Under the pieces are notes generated by a model. That model was not told the origin of the DNA and did no database searches. It was given only the letters and a program-made list of their open reading frames with translations. A stretch of 64,000 bases of DNA. It comes from Trifolium pratense (taxonomy: Eukaryota; Streptophyta; Magnoliopsida; Fabales; Fabaceae). Of this stretch, positions 33,275 to 45,974 are shown one piece after another. A program made the position numbers and the translations under genes. The stretch covers positions 33,344,409 through 33,408,408 of the forward strand of contig NC_060065.1 in assembly GCF_020283565.1 (NCBI RefSeq). The letters run 5' to 3'. Position 1 is the stretch's first letter; every line of letters begins with the position of its first letter.

Positions 33275-34454
33275 ATTTGTTTTATTTTTGGCAAAATAAT
33301 ATAAATATTTTGTTTAAAAATTTAACAATTTATATGTCCATTAAATTATAAAAAGATTTCAATTTTAATTATGATTATACCATATTTTTCCGTATCAAAT
33401 TTTTCACTTTATAACAGTCAAATTCATATACCATTATCATAAGCTAATAGGATTTTCAAAACAATAAAACAAAAAATAAAAATTGATTTAGATACTTTGT
33501 TTTAACTTTTTTTTTAGCATAACAAAATATAAAAAATAAAAAACTTAAAACAAATTAAAGTATCTAAATCCTCCTGGACTTAAAATTTGTTGCCTGAAAA
33601 ATTTGAGCAGATAGTTGACTACACGTCGTCAAATATTTTGACTATCAAGTAACTTAGTGTTGGTTTAAGGGTTTTGTGTTAGAAACTTCAATTCTTTTGA
33701 TTACTTTAAACCTTCTTTAATTTCATGTGATTTACTTTCGGCATAAGTTTAGATCTTAGAACCCCAAATAAGCTTGAGATATTTTCTAAAACTTTTCTTC
33801 ATATACATATGATTACAATAATTGGTTCATACTTCACATTCGTGTCGAATTAATTAAACATTCACTTATTTTTTTTTTTATAAGTAAAGGATGGAACTAT
33901 TAAGGAGTACATCAAGGGGTACTCAATTTCTTATAATTCACAATTAAACATCCTTAAAATCTACTGAGACATTTTAAGGGATTATTACACCAATCAAAAA
34001 ACGTAAAATTACAAAGACGACCTGCTCTACCCGATAATCAATACCAAGAGATATTTCTAATATGATCAAACAGACCCTGAAAACATTCACTTATAATTGA
34101 TTTTGGTTTTCCCTCTATAATTTTTTTTCTTCAATTTCACTTTTGTTAATATGACACGTCTTTTGACATCTGATTATACTAAGTAGATAATATGACACGT
34201 CGTGTCAACAATTTTAATGATTTGACATTTTTTAAAATATTTAACTTAACAAGTTTTGAACGAGTTTTGATTTGTCCCATGCCTTTTGCGCAAGTTCTGA
34301 TTTTCGCCTCCGTAAAATACCTCCAAATATGACGAGAGACTGAAAACAACGATTCATCAAACTACACCGGTGGAATTGCAAAAAACTTATACAGGGAATA
34401 ACTAAAACCCACCCAAATAACAAGAGGCAAAAGTACTATAATCCTAAAAAAATT
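33275..34454. other. Intergenic, no gene seen
   Basis: AT-rich; no supported feature apart from short homopolymer runs. Confidence 0.5.
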
Positions 34455-34545
34455 AATACTTGTTTTTACAATAAGTTGGAGATTGAACCTAGAACTCATA
34501 ACGTGCTACCCAATTCCTTCACCACTAGACCAAACTTAGTGGCTT
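34455..34545 (-). mobile_element. SINE fragment (minus strand)
   Basis: On the minus strand, TTTGGTCTAGTGGTGAAGG (A box) and GGTTCAATCTCC (B box) are about 40 bp apart. Confidence 0.6.
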
Positions 34546-35090
34546 CAAAAAAATTAATACTTGTTATTAGTTTGAATATTGCACTAATAAATTATTCGTT
34601 CATTTTAAATTTTTAACAATACGGAGTACTCAATAAAATTTTCACGAACGGCGAACTAAAGATTTTCATTCTTTAAAAAACTTCATAGAAGCATAAAGTC
34701 AATTATGGTTTAATTTAGGCTAACTTGGATAATTGGTCCCTTAACTTATTTATTAGTCATATTGGTCTCTTAAATTATTGCTACAAATTGGTCCTTTAAT
34801 TAATTTATTTATTAGTTTCTTATTGGTTCTTAATTAACGTTACAAACTAACTCTTAACTTTAATTTTGTTTGTCAAATTGGTCTTTTTCATTAGTATTTC
34901 TAAAAAAACGATAACGTAAAAAAATGGCTATTGACATGTTTTCCTTTTTAACATATCACTCATGTCAGCGTGGTTTTTTTTTTTTTTGATAATCATGTCA
35001 GCGTGTTATGTGGCCACATCAGTAGTCAAGTAAGTAGAGGTAATACTTTTTGAAAAACACTAACAGAAAAGACCAATATAATAAAGGGTT

Positions 35091-35777
35091 ATGCTAACAT
35101 GTGCCCTAAGGGCACATTTTAAGGTGCATTTAATTAACCAATATTTCATTTTATTTACTTTAAAAATAGCAATAATCAATTTTATTAATTAAAAGATATG
35201 GTTCACTATATTTATTACCAATTTAAAAAAATTGCATAGGCAAAATATGATACTTGCCAAATACTTGATCTATGATCACGCGATTGGTCAAATATTTTTT
35301 GCTGCGAAGCTTTTTTTTTTCAAACTTTTTTTTAAGATGAAAAAAAAATTAAATTATAGTAAGTATTATAAAATTCTAAAACATATTAGCAATTCAAAAG
35401 CTAAAATAGTACACTAACAATCGTTACCATTACAACATAATATTATAATACTCAGTTTGTTCACCGAAAAAAAAAAACAAAAATCACAAGTTGGCATAAA
35501 TCAAGTATTACCAGGAGTACTATAAGTCTGATTGTTAACAAACCAACAAAAAATTAGATGCATATAATTATGGTCGTATTACCAATCACGTGATCATAAA
35601 TCAAATTTGGCAGCATATCATATTTTGTCTTTCCAATTCTCTTAAATAGATAATAAATATAGTGAACTATATCTTTTAATTAATAAAGTTAATTATTACT
35701 ATTTTTGAAGTAAATTAAATGAGATATTAGTTAATTAAATGTACTTTAAAATATGCCCTTAGGGCACATGTTAGCAT
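35091..35777. mobile_element. MITE with long terminal inverted repeats
   Basis: Left ATGCTAACATGTGCCCTAAG and right TTAGGGCACATGTTAGCAT; inner arms pair over about 150 bp (for example AAAGATATGGTTCACTATA at left against TATAGTGAACTATATCTTT at right). The target duplication is not clear. A related hairpin, AACATGTGCTCTAAG...ACACATGTT, occurs at 35908-35935. Confidence 0.75.
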
Positions 35778-36542
35778 TTGCCTATAACGGAACATGTTAA
35801 GGAAGTAAAAATAGAAATTTTTAAATGTTAATTTGTGTATTTTAACTTTTGAAACATTAAATTTTTTATATCATTAAATATTAATTTTCTATTTTGATAT
35901 ATCTTAACATGTGCTCTAAGAAGTACACATGTTAAAAAGACCCTTTAACCTTTAATTATTAATGAACATCTTAATAGGAATCTCGTCCGCTTCTCTCTAC
36001 TCTCTAGCAAAGACATCTTCAATCGATTTTTCAAATATTGTCCTTTATATTTCTAGATTTTTCAAACAGGATTACATATTATCATTTATATTTCTAAAAT
36101 CCCCTTTTTCTGCTCTTGCCGATTTCATCGTTAGTGACATAAGGCAATTTTGGTCGATCAATGTGAATATTTTATTAAGGATGTAGTATTTCTTTTTTAA
36201 TATTTATTTTTAAGAAAATCTAAAGCTGTTGGTAAAGGCAAATAAGCTTATGTGCGTGCAGGGGCGATTATGCCGCCAGGCATGCCCAGCACGTGCCTGG
36301 GCTCCCAATTATATAATTTTTTTTTTAGGGTTCTTACTTTAATCTGAAAATTCGAATGTTTGAGGTAGAATTAATAAAATTTAAGTGCATATTCATAATC
36401 TTCATGAAATTCTGAGCAAAATGGTATATTTACTTGTCCAGTTTGGTGCAAGAATGAAAAATATCGTTTTTTTATTTTGGTCTAGAGGTTGAAGATGATG
36501 AACAGTAGTTTTTAAGGTTATTTTAATAAAAGCCTATATATA

Positions 36543-37727
36543 AGGCTTAAATGCAGTTTTACCCCCCCTATTTTGAAAAATGCGGAATTTTACCCCCCCT
36601 ATTTTAAAATGCGGAATTTTACCCCCCCTATTTTATAATTTGTTGGATTTTGCCCCCCACCAAAATTTTGCACAAAATCTGCTTCTGAGCCTCAAGTTCA
36701 AAGCTACGCACATAACTCAATTTGGATCAATAATTCACCAAACTGGTACCGAAACGACCGCAATCGAGTTAGTTTTTCACAGAATCAAACTCCACTAAAT
36801 TTGGAGTTACAGAGAGAGATTAATTACTGTTTTAGTGAAGGTCTGTTCAAATTAATTATCGTATGAAACTACTACTGGTATTCTCGTCATTCCTCTCACC
36901 CTGTAGCTCATTTTTTAATACTATTTACATGTATGGAAATCTAACTAAATTACCCTTGTTGGCATTTCAATTTCGTCGAATTTGGAGTTACGATGTGTTC
37001 GGTAGACGATGTTGAATTTGAAGATCACAAGTAGATTTCTGCAGAATTAATAATTGGACAGACCTTCACTAAAACTGTAATTAATCTCTCTCTATAACTC
37101 CAAATTTAGTGGGGTTTGATTCTGTGGAAAGCTAACTCGATTACGGTCATTTCGGTAGCCATTTGGTGAATTATGGATCCAAATTGAGTTGTATGCGAAG
37201 CTTTGAAGTTGTGACTCGAAAGCAGATTTTTTGTAGAATTTTGGGGACATACCTTCACTAAAACGGTAATTAATCTCTCTTTGTAACTCCAAATTCAGTG
37301 GGGTTTGATTATGTGGAAATATAACTCGATTACGGTCATTTCGGTAGCCGTTTGGTGAATTATGGATCCAAATTGAGTTGTATGCGAAGCTTTGAAGTTG
37401 TGACTCGAAAGCAAATTTTTTGCAGAATTTTGGGGGACATACCTTCACTAAAACGGTAATTAATCTCTCTTTGTAACTCCAAATTCAGTGGGGTTTGATT
37501 ATGTGGAAAGATAACTCGATTACGGTCATTTCGGTATCCTTTTGGTAAATTATTGATCAAAATTGAGTTGTGTACGAAGCTTTAAAGTTGTGACTCGAAA
37601 GCAGAATTTTAGGGGGGGCAAAATCCAACAAATTATAAAACAGGGGGGGTAAAAGTCCGCGTTTTAAAACAGGGGGGGTAAAATTCCGATCTAATCAAAA
37701 CAGGGGGGGCAAAACTGCATTTAAGCC
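36543..37727. mobile_element. Mutator-like MITE with triplicated right arm
   Basis: Ends AGGCTTAAATGCAGTTTTAC and, inverted, GGCTTAAATGCAGTTTTGCC; CTATATATA is found at 36534-36542 and 37728-37736, a possible 9-bp target duplication, though low in complexity. CCCCCC/GGGGGG runs recur at each end. The left arm near 36663-36840 is the inverse of the right-arm unit, which occurs nearly three times. Confidence 0.75.
37064..37610. repeat. Tandem repeat, about 190 bp x 2.9
   Basis: CTTCACTAAAACNGTAATTA starts at 37064, 37253 and 37443 (periods 189 and 190); ACTCGATTACGGTCATTTCG recurs at 37135, 37324 and 37514. The unit is the arm of the surrounding MITE. Confidence 0.95.
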
Positions 37728-37736
37728 CTATATATA

Positions 37737-39869
37737 ATAAGGAAGCATGATTTTAAACAGAATGCGTAATTTGGCCCAGTGGCACTGTGATTTGTTTCTC
37801 ACATGGGGGACTTGTGTTCAACTCCTACCTCACTCATTTATTTTCTTTCCTTTTTTGTTTTTATTTTCTTTATTTGTTTATGACTATCAAATATTTAGAT
37901 TAATTCCTTAAAATTAATTATTTTTATTATAATTTCAGTATATAAATAATATATATTTTATTAGTTAGAAACGGTCCGATCCGGTTGAATTCCGATCGGA
38001 AAACTTTAAACCAATAAACATTCATACATTTGTGGTTAAAATTGTGCTCAGGTTTAATATTATTCCTGGAATCGCCACTGTGTGCGTGTGTTTGTCAAAT
38101 TTCGCACATGAAATTTTCATTCTATATAACAACGCTGTAATTTTTAATATATTGCATATATTTGGTCTAAAATATGTGCCTATCAATAGAACTTTAATTT
38201 TTCAAAAATTAAAATTATAAATTAGATCAACCAAAAACTATTTTTAGCTAAACTACATATCAGATTATGTTATATATATTTTTTAAAAAAATCATTCAAA
38301 CTTTTTATAAATAAAAAATCATCCAAACCAAACCACCTACAAAAATATCCAAATCTACCACAAACAGTCATACATGCATACTTTGTTCCATGTCTGTTTT
38401 CTCCTGTTTTTCTGGTTGCAAAACTCTAAAGCTTGATGAAATGTCCACGTGTCGTATTAATTAGTAGTTCTCAACTTCTCATTGCACTTTCACACAGACC
38501 GCACACTTTGTTTCTCAAGTCGGCAAGTCTTTGTCATTTTAGGTTTTGTTTACTAGTTGATTATTAGAGAAGAAATAAAAGAATGACTTAATTTTCTTTT
38601 TTTAAATTAAAAATACTATAATTTAAATGATTTAAGTTTGATTGAGTTGTGATCATTTATTATGTTTTTTACTCATAAACATAAAATGTAGAAAAATTCG
38701 ACTTATTTCAGATGAAATATTTTTTTATCAAACTTTACTCATCTAAACCTAATTTTAAATTATCAAGACTCTTTCTCTAAAAGCTGATCTAAAACCTCAA
38801 AACAAATATCCGTTTGTTGTATGTTATCTTACTAACCGACTATCCCATTCTTTCTTTTTTTTTATCATAATATTAATACGAAGTTTATACAATCACTAGC
38901 GATAATTAATCTTCGTTATAAACCTGTGAGCACACAACTGTCCCATTCTATAGGTTAAATTGCATACAAAGGTCTTAAAGATGCTAGCTATTATGCTATT
39001 TTTAGCATTTCTTTATCATTAATTATTATACGGCTCTCTCCTTTCCCATTAATAGTGTATGATATGATGAAAAACCTATTTTGCCCTTCTTCTAAATACT
39101 TAGAAAATCTAACCATGCTTTATTTATAATTTTTCTTTTGACAAAAAATAAATAAATTCTCTTCTCAATAAAAAGAAAAAACAACTACTACACACACATA
39201 ATTGTGAAATTTTAAGTACAATTTCAAATAAAAGTGTTTAATCTATTAATATTCATATTTATCAACAGAACTAGAACTTACAAACTCTATTTCAATATTT
39301 TACTCTTGAAAAACGTCTTGTGAGAAAATTAAGTTGACTTAATTTATATCTAAATGATGTACTTAAGTTTAAAAAAAAAAGTTAACTTAAAGATTATATT
39401 AATCTATACATAAAAAATTAATAAGTCGCTTTATAATTAAAATATATTTGTCTTAAATAAGTTAGTCGTTTTATAGTGTTAATGTTCTTTTTCTATATTG
39501 TACTATCTATAACCAACAAGCCTTTGTGGATTTGTATTAATTTTTTTTAGAGGAAAACAACAATTATTTATTAAAGTTATCCATTTAATATAAAATGCAC
39601 TAATTCTAATACAAACATATTATTTTGAACTTTTTAATATGTGCATGATAAATAATTTTTATTCTATACTAGCGAGCATGCAACTTGTGTCTAACTTATG
39701 TAAAAAAAAATATATGTCTTATGTTATAGTCAGTTTGTTAATAAAAAAAATTTGCTGCTAAAAAATATGTACATTATATTATGGTGAATTTGTTAATAAA
39801 TTTTTTTTGTTGCTACTAAAAAAATCAAGGATATTATTGGTATTATGAAAAGTCCACACTAAAATTCAT
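37737..39869. other. Intergenic, no gene seen
   Basis: A weak SINE-like piece lies at 37765-37840 (TTGGCCCAGTGGCACTG and GTGTTCAACTCC). The rest is AT-rich with no supported ORF. Confidence 0.5.
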
Positions 39870-39905
39870 GGGCCCGTTTAGTGCGCAGGATAGGATAGTG
39901 ACAGG

Positions 39906-41020
39906 CAGGGACGGACCTACATGTAAGTCAGAGTGTGCACTTGCACACACTGAAATTTTCACATTTACATGTAACACTCTATTATATTCTGCACTTGCAC
40001 CCCCTGAATATTTTAGTTTGCACCTTATCCAATGATTTTTCATCTAAGCCCATTGAAATCCCCATTGAAATCTTACCTCTTCTCACGGCAACAGCCCAAT
40101 TAGCCGAACTACACAACAATTGAACCCATCTTGCTTTTTCTTCTTTTTTTAAATTTTTTTTTCATCAATCGTTATTGTTATTAATGAATATTTTATGTTT
40201 TCTCATACATAAATACCAAAATGGGACAACATGTGGATCCAACGATGTCCCATAAATACCGGTTACCATTATGCCAAGTACGGTTGGGAACGAGTCTGGC
40301 CTACGATTTTTTTTCAGGCCTGAGTCTGGCCTGTGGCCTATCAAATGTTTTTTTTTTGTCTGGCCTGAGCCTTTTAAAAGTCTGGCCTGGCCTTGTAGCC
40401 TGTTTAAAAGTCTGTGTTACATTAAAGCTTTTCTATATAGTCTTTTTAAATAGGCTAAACAGGCCTTAAAAAGTTCACATTTAAATTTTTATAATTTCTA
40501 CAACATTAAGAAAAAGCTAATAATATGATTAACACAATAATTAAAAACTAATAAAATAACAAATACGATTACGAAAAGTCGCAATAATTAAAAGCTAATA
40601 ATATTTATATAAATAATATTTTTTTATAAGATATAAATAATAATATTATATAAATAATAATTATTATAAACAGGCCGGCCTATCAGGCTTCGTAGGCCTT
40701 TTTAGAAGCCTAAGCCTGGCCTATTTATGTAAACAGGCCGTTTTCAAAGCCTAAGCCTGACATTTTTAATAACCAGGCCAGGTCAGGCCAGGCTTATACA
40801 GGCCAGGCCGAAGGCCCCTGTAGGCCGCCTGTCCTATTCCCAACCCTAATGCCAAGTAAAAGTCAGGTATATTTTTTGCAAAGTTAATATATATAACAAA
40901 TTAATTCCTATTTTTATTATTAATTATTATTATTTAAAATAACAGTATATATATTATATAAATTATGAATTACGTTAAAAAGTTTGCACCCACTGATCCA
41001 GGGTCCTAGATCCGTCACTG
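39906..41020. mobile_element. hAT element inside the outer element
   Basis: CAGGGACGGACCTACATG to GATCCGTCACTG, flanked by perfect GTGACAGG duplications (39898-39905 and 41021-41028). TIRs are CAGNGACGGANCTA. It contains a second hAT element. Confidence 0.9.
40279..40848. mobile_element. Innermost hAT element
   Basis: TACGGTTGGGAACGAG to CTATTCCCAACCCTA, with perfect ATGCCAAG duplications (40271-40278 and 40849-40856). The interior is full of GGCCTG/CAGGCC words, typical of this non-autonomous hAT type. 570 bp. Confidence 0.92.
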
Positions 41021-42164
41021 GTGACAGGATATGATATACAACAGGATAGTGATAGGATAGGACATCAGCAGAATAACAGTTATCCTCAGTTATCCTATCC
41101 TGTGTTTGGTGCACACAGGATAACAAACATGATAACTATTATATCATATTTTTAATACATATTTGTTCATACCAATATGATAAGATACATAACATATTTA
41201 AATGACAAAATTACCCTCGTAAAACAATTGTTATTTGTTAAAAATTATATTGTAATACTTTGAATTTTATAAATAAAAATATAAATAAGTAATTGTACAA
41301 AAAGAAAAAGTAATCAAATAACTTTAAATTTTAAATACAAATCATGAGAAAATAAACAAATTAAGTTTTTTATATGAATCATGATCAAATAAATAACTCA
41401 ATTATACATGTTAGATAAGCTAAATAAATATATGATATATGTAAATAATAAAATTACCTTTGTAAAAAAATTATATTTAAGTTGTTATTAAATTTAAATT
41501 AATATTCTTATTTTGCAATTTTTTAATAATTATTTTAATTTAAAATATTGTAATTTTAGGAGAATTTTGATTTTTTAGATTATATAAATTACAAAATTAC
41601 CCTTGTGAGAAAATCACATATATATTTAAAAATTAATTATTTTATTATTAATTTACTATCAAATTATTTTATTAATTTTCAATTTTTTATTTTAAAATAT
41701 ATTTTATAGAATAAATCAACGATTTTTTTTTTTTATCCTATCCTGCTGGTAACCCAGCTCAAATTCAGGATAAGGATTTTAACTAGAGAAACATGATAAG
41801 ATAAGTTTCAAGATTAACTTATCATATCCTGTTATGTCACCAAACACTGGATTGAGACAGGATATGATATAGTTATCCTATCTTGTCTCTTATCCTGTGC
41901 ACCAAACGGGCCCTTAAAGGATAAGAATGTCTTTTGATCACAAGCACACGCTCTTCTCGTTTCACAACAACGTTTACGTATCCTTCTCATTTTCTCAAAA
42001 GAGATCTCAACCGTTTTTGTTTCTTAGGACACAAACAATAAAATCTCAGTCGTTCGTAATTGCGTCTTGCTGGAGTCTTACAAACCCACCGCTTCCTTGT
42101 TTCTCTCCCTCATCTCTCTCAATAAATCTCTCCCTTCCTCTCTCATCATTCTCACAACAAAAAA

Positions 42165-44094
42165 ATGGCGTCTCTCTCAAACCTCATGAAAATTCTCCAC
42201 ACAAACACCCTTCCAATCACACCTCTCAACTCCATCCCTTCAATTTCCCCACCGTCCATCACAGTCTGCTTCCGAAACAAACATTTCGGAAGACGGATTG
42301 TGTTGGGCGATGGTTTGAAGCGGATGGTGTTTGTTCATGCGAATATTAGTGATGATGAGTGGGGTACAGATAAGGATGAGAATTCGGCTGGCGTGGCGGT
42401 TGCAGAGGCGATATTGCCGGAGAAATTGACTGATAGTGAGACTGAGAAACTGAAAAAGACTTTGGTTGATTCGTTTTATGGGACTGATCGTGGACTTAAG
42501 GCGACGAGTGAAACGAGAGCTGAGATTGTTGAGCTTATTACTCAGCTTGAGGCTAAGAATCCGACCCCTGCTTCTGCTGATGCTTTAACTCTGCTTAATG
42601 GAAAATGGATTCTCGCGTAAGTGAATTTGTTTTGAGCTTATGACTTATTTTACTAGTTTATACTTTATTTTTCAGAAGTTATTTCAATTAGCGTTTATAG
42701 TTTATAGCTTATCATTTTTTCTTCTATTTTTGCCAGATGAAAGAGTGTGGATATAAGTTATAGTTGACAACGGTTAAATTTATAATAGATGAATTTATAG
42801 TTGATAGTAGATAAAATAATTTTTTTTTTCTTCTAATTAATAGGAAATAGGAAAATTGAGAGAAAATTTGATAAGATACACTATTTCTTGCAATAAAAAA
42901 ATGTGTATTTTATCAAATATGTGTATTTTAATCTTATAAATGTATAAGATATATAAGCTCAAAAACTGATATCATAAAAGACAAATACTATATAAATAAA
43001 GAAGGTAAGGACTAAGGAACATATTTAGTCTGTAAAAAGTGTTCATGTGTGTCTCCGTGACCGTAGCTCGGTTGGTAGGACATTGTATGTCGTATGCAGA
43101 GACTAATATTCGAACCCATCCAAACTAAGGCTTATAATAGTGCTATTTAACAAATAATGGTAGTGTATAGTCTGTTGTTTTGCAACTAACAAACTCATGG
43201 TTGGATTTATGGTTTCCACAGGTATACATCATTTGCAGGTTTATTTCCATTGTTGTCAAGTGGACTATTACCATTACTCAAGGTTGAAGAAATATCTCAG
43301 ACTATTGACTCTGAAAGTTTAACAGTCCAAAACTCTGTTCTCTTTGCTGGTCCATTGAGTACCACCTCCATCAGTACAAATGCCAAATTCGAAGTTCGAA
43401 GTCCTAATCGTCTGCAGGTTCGCCCTCGCTCCTTCTTCTTTTCTGTTATTTTTTCCTTGACCCTCCGGTTATGAGAGAAATGAGTATGATAATTCAGACT
43501 TCAGTCGAGATATAAATCATTCCAATCAAGGATTGGATTGTTATTCTACTCCCTCACGTCTTATATATAAAGCAAAAGTTCACTTTTTAGATTCATTCAA
43601 TAACTAATCTATCTGGTCTATATTATAGGTCGGATACATTAGTTATTGAATAAAACTAAAAAGCGAACTTTTAAGTATCAGTTGCATAACTTATGTTAGT
43701 ATTATGGACACTGATCAATTGAATTTAAGCATATCATCATGATTTAAGCCATTGGTCTTATCTTGCATATGCTATTCAGATCAAGTTTGAGGAAGGTATC
43801 ATAGGAACTCCACAACTAACAGACTCATTAGAGATACCAGAAAATGTGGAATTTCTTGGACAAAATGTTGATCTCACACCTTTCAAAGGCATACTTACTT
43901 CTGTCCAAAACACTGCTTCATCAGTTGTGAAAACAATTTCCAATCAGCCTCCATTGAAGATTCCAATTTCCAGCAGCAATGCTGAATCATGGTTGCTTAC
44001 TACATATCTTGATGCTGAACTACGTATCTCAAGGGGTGATGGTGGTAGTGTGTTTGTTCTGATCAAGGAAGGAAGCTCTCTTTTGACAAATTAA
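42165..44094 (+). CDS. FBN1: Fibrillin / plastid-lipid-associated protein, chloroplast
   Basis: Three exons: 42165-42616, 43222-43417 and 43780-44094; introns are GT-AG (GTAAGT donor at 42617). The product is 320 residues. Residues 1 to about 58 are rich in Ser, Thr, Asn and basic residues and poor in acids, as in a chloroplast transit peptide. The PAP/fibrillin domain runs from about 87 ([20 protein letters not shown]) to the end, with NGKWILAYTSF spanning the first splice junction, [15 protein letters not shown] in exon 2 and the diagnostic [20 protein letters not shown] and [11 protein letters not shown] near the C-terminus. Such proteins coat plastoglobules and chromoplast fibrils and stabilise plastid membranes under light and drought stress. 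The C-terminal signature best fits the FBN1 (CDSP34) subgroup; FBN2 is the main alternative. AATAAA at 44142-44147 may be the poly(A) signal. No clear TATA box was found in the 250 bp left between the upstream transposon and the ATG. Introns carry MITE and SINE fragments. Confidence 0.94.
43052..43145 (+). mobile_element. SINE fragment in fibrillin intron 1
   Basis: CCGTAGCTCGGTTGGTAGG (A box) and TATTCGAACCC (B box) about 45 bp apart, tRNA-like. Confidence 0.65.
43552..43680. mobile_element. Stowaway-like MITE in fibrillin intron 2
   Basis: CTCCCTCACGTCTTATATA at left; AGTTCACTTTTTAGATTCATT pairs with the right-arm AAACTAAAAAGCGAACT. About 130 bp, palindromic, no ORF. Confidence 0.7.
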
Positions 44095-44909
44095 ATAAAT
44101 TATATTGGTTTACTATTTTGGTCATTACTAGTAGTATATGTAATAAAATGTCCAATTATTTTCTTGATATTTATAAGTAAATAAATAAGATACATTGTAT
44201 TATATTTAATATTTTGGGAATTGTACTCTAAAGTCCCAAAGAGAAATAGAGGAGGAATAATGAGAAGAGAAGAATATAGAGACAAATATAGTTTGTCGGA
44301 CGAGATACAAGCCTTACCCAAAATCATTATAGCTTAAGTTGAAATGCACAGAAAGCCAATGTTGAAAATGAATTAGACTGCAAGTGTCTCATCAAAGGAT
44401 CTAAGGCGAAAACATGCATGTCTCCACATAATACTTATACTTATTTCTGTAAGCGGGGATTTATGTGGAGATTGTTCCGTTTGGGGTTTGATCTGTGGAA
44501 ATTTTTCCTACCGGGCCGGGGATGGGAGGAGAAAGTTCCTCCAAGAAAGGTTGGGGGTGGAGACGAGATTTTTATCCTCCGTTATGTGAAGACTTCGTCT
44601 CCGAACAGTTTATTAAAATAATATTTTTATATATAGTATTTATTTATATTTTCAAACAATATGTGTAAAAATTTTATTTATTTGTGATGTTTATTGTTGT
44701 CACAAAACTCACAATAATGTATTTATTTTTTTTATTAAACTTTAATTTTTTTTACAATTAATTTGATTGAAAATAATAAAAAAGTTGATATTTTTTAATG
44801 TTGATAGCCCCTGCGGAAATTATGGGATCCGCGGATAAGGAAATTACAAATTTAAAAATGAAGATGAGAATGTAGAACATTTTAAATTTTGAAGAGAGTG
44901 AAAAAAAAT
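44095..44909. other. Fibrillin 3' region and intergenic, no gene seen
   Basis: The start contains the fibrillin 3' untranslated region. A GC-richer patch at 44450-44600 has no recognisable protein. Confidence 0.5.
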
Positions 44910-45600
44910 ACCTTCATTCTATTGACATTCATGGTACTGCCACCAACATGTGTTTTTTATACAATGGAGGTCATTAGGCCAAATTACAACGGAACTCTAC
45001 GACTAAAATAAACTCGAGCACAATCTTGCTATAAGAGGTTTATACAAACTGGTGGAGGATTATCGAACATATGAATACTCGTAGGTAAAGTTAACGCGTG
45101 GTTTGTAAGTCACCTGGTTTACTTGCCTATAAATATGTTGTAGGGATACTTCTCACTCCTGCATCTTAAGGCGATTGATGTTGGAAACAATAAACGCACA
45201 AGGATGATTTGGAAGACAACTCTTATCAATCAATAAGATTGATAGCAACATCCGAATCTGACTCCACACAAACTCTCTGGTATCCCTTTTCCATGACACC
45301 TTGGAGGGCTGATAGTATACCCCAAAGCTTCGTCATTAGTGTTGAACCACTTTTGATTTTACGCGAGAAACCGCAAAACCATGCACCCGAGTCATCTCTA
45401 AAAACTTCACCATAACCTGCTTGATGATTTAGAGAAATTAACGCCCCCCATCCCTGTCTTGATGATTTAGGAGGTTTTGAACTTGCATTGCAAGTAGCAA
45501 CAGACTGCCCGTTAAAGATTTTACCCTCAAAGACATAATGATTCCTATGTATCCATATACACCAAACTATGCTTCCAAACAACAAGTGTCTTTAGAATCA
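44910..45600 (-). pseudogene. LINE retrotransposon 3' end: degenerate RNase H domain
   Basis: A 119-codon open frame (45585-45226) on the minus strand shows IVWCIWIHRNHYVFEGK, then GEVFRDDSGAWFCGFSRKI and VCVESDSDVAINLI, the pattern of the RNase H-like domain at the C-terminus of plant LINE ORF2 and its derivatives. Two of the acidic catalytic positions look lost: the usual LNTDGA is replaced by SLNHQAG, and the usual AELWAI glutamate is a lysine (TKLWGI). Downstream minus-strand sequence is non-coding and A/T-rich, as in a LINE tail. Truncated at the 5' end and inactive. Confidence 0.8.
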
Positions 45601-45974
45601 CACCCGACACCTCGAATTAGAGCTTTGGATTAACTTTATCATCTGCTTAATTAATAAAAAGAATCTTGTATTCTAGGCAAGAACATTACTTTAAATATAA
45701 GCTACAAAGAGGCACAAACATATATAGGTTTAAAATTGAATATTTGCTAATTTGGGCTTATCAATTAACTTCACGTAGGGGACCTAACTTGGGCTTGGAC
45801 TATTCTGTTTTTAACTAAAGACAAAGATAATTGTTCTTTAAGCCCCCGCATTGTTCCCATACCTCCAAAAACTCGAAAACACTCCTAATTTTGGACCCAG
45901 TTTGATTTGTATTGTACAATCTGAAATTTCCTTCCTTCCCTTATTTACATATTGGTTTCGGTTTCTCCATAATG

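Larger units (their letters stand above)
39870..41913. mobile_element. Outer terminal-inverted-repeat element holding two nested hAT elements
   Basis: Left GGGCCCGTTTAGTGCGCAGG and right, inverted, GGGCCCGTTTGGTGCACAGG. Subterminal AGGATAG/TTATCCT motifs recur at 41028-41120, 41735-41780 and 41815-41900. Without the insertion it would be about 0.92 kb. I saw no target duplication (left AAATTCAT, right TTAAAGGA). It ends about 250 bp before the fibrillin start codon. Confidence 0.8.

Noticed and set aside
41927..42349. A 140-codon frame starting upstream of the fibrillin ATG
   Set aside because: It is out of frame with fibrillin and reads 5' leader plus transit-peptide DNA in another frame; fibrillin exon 1 has the convincing protein.
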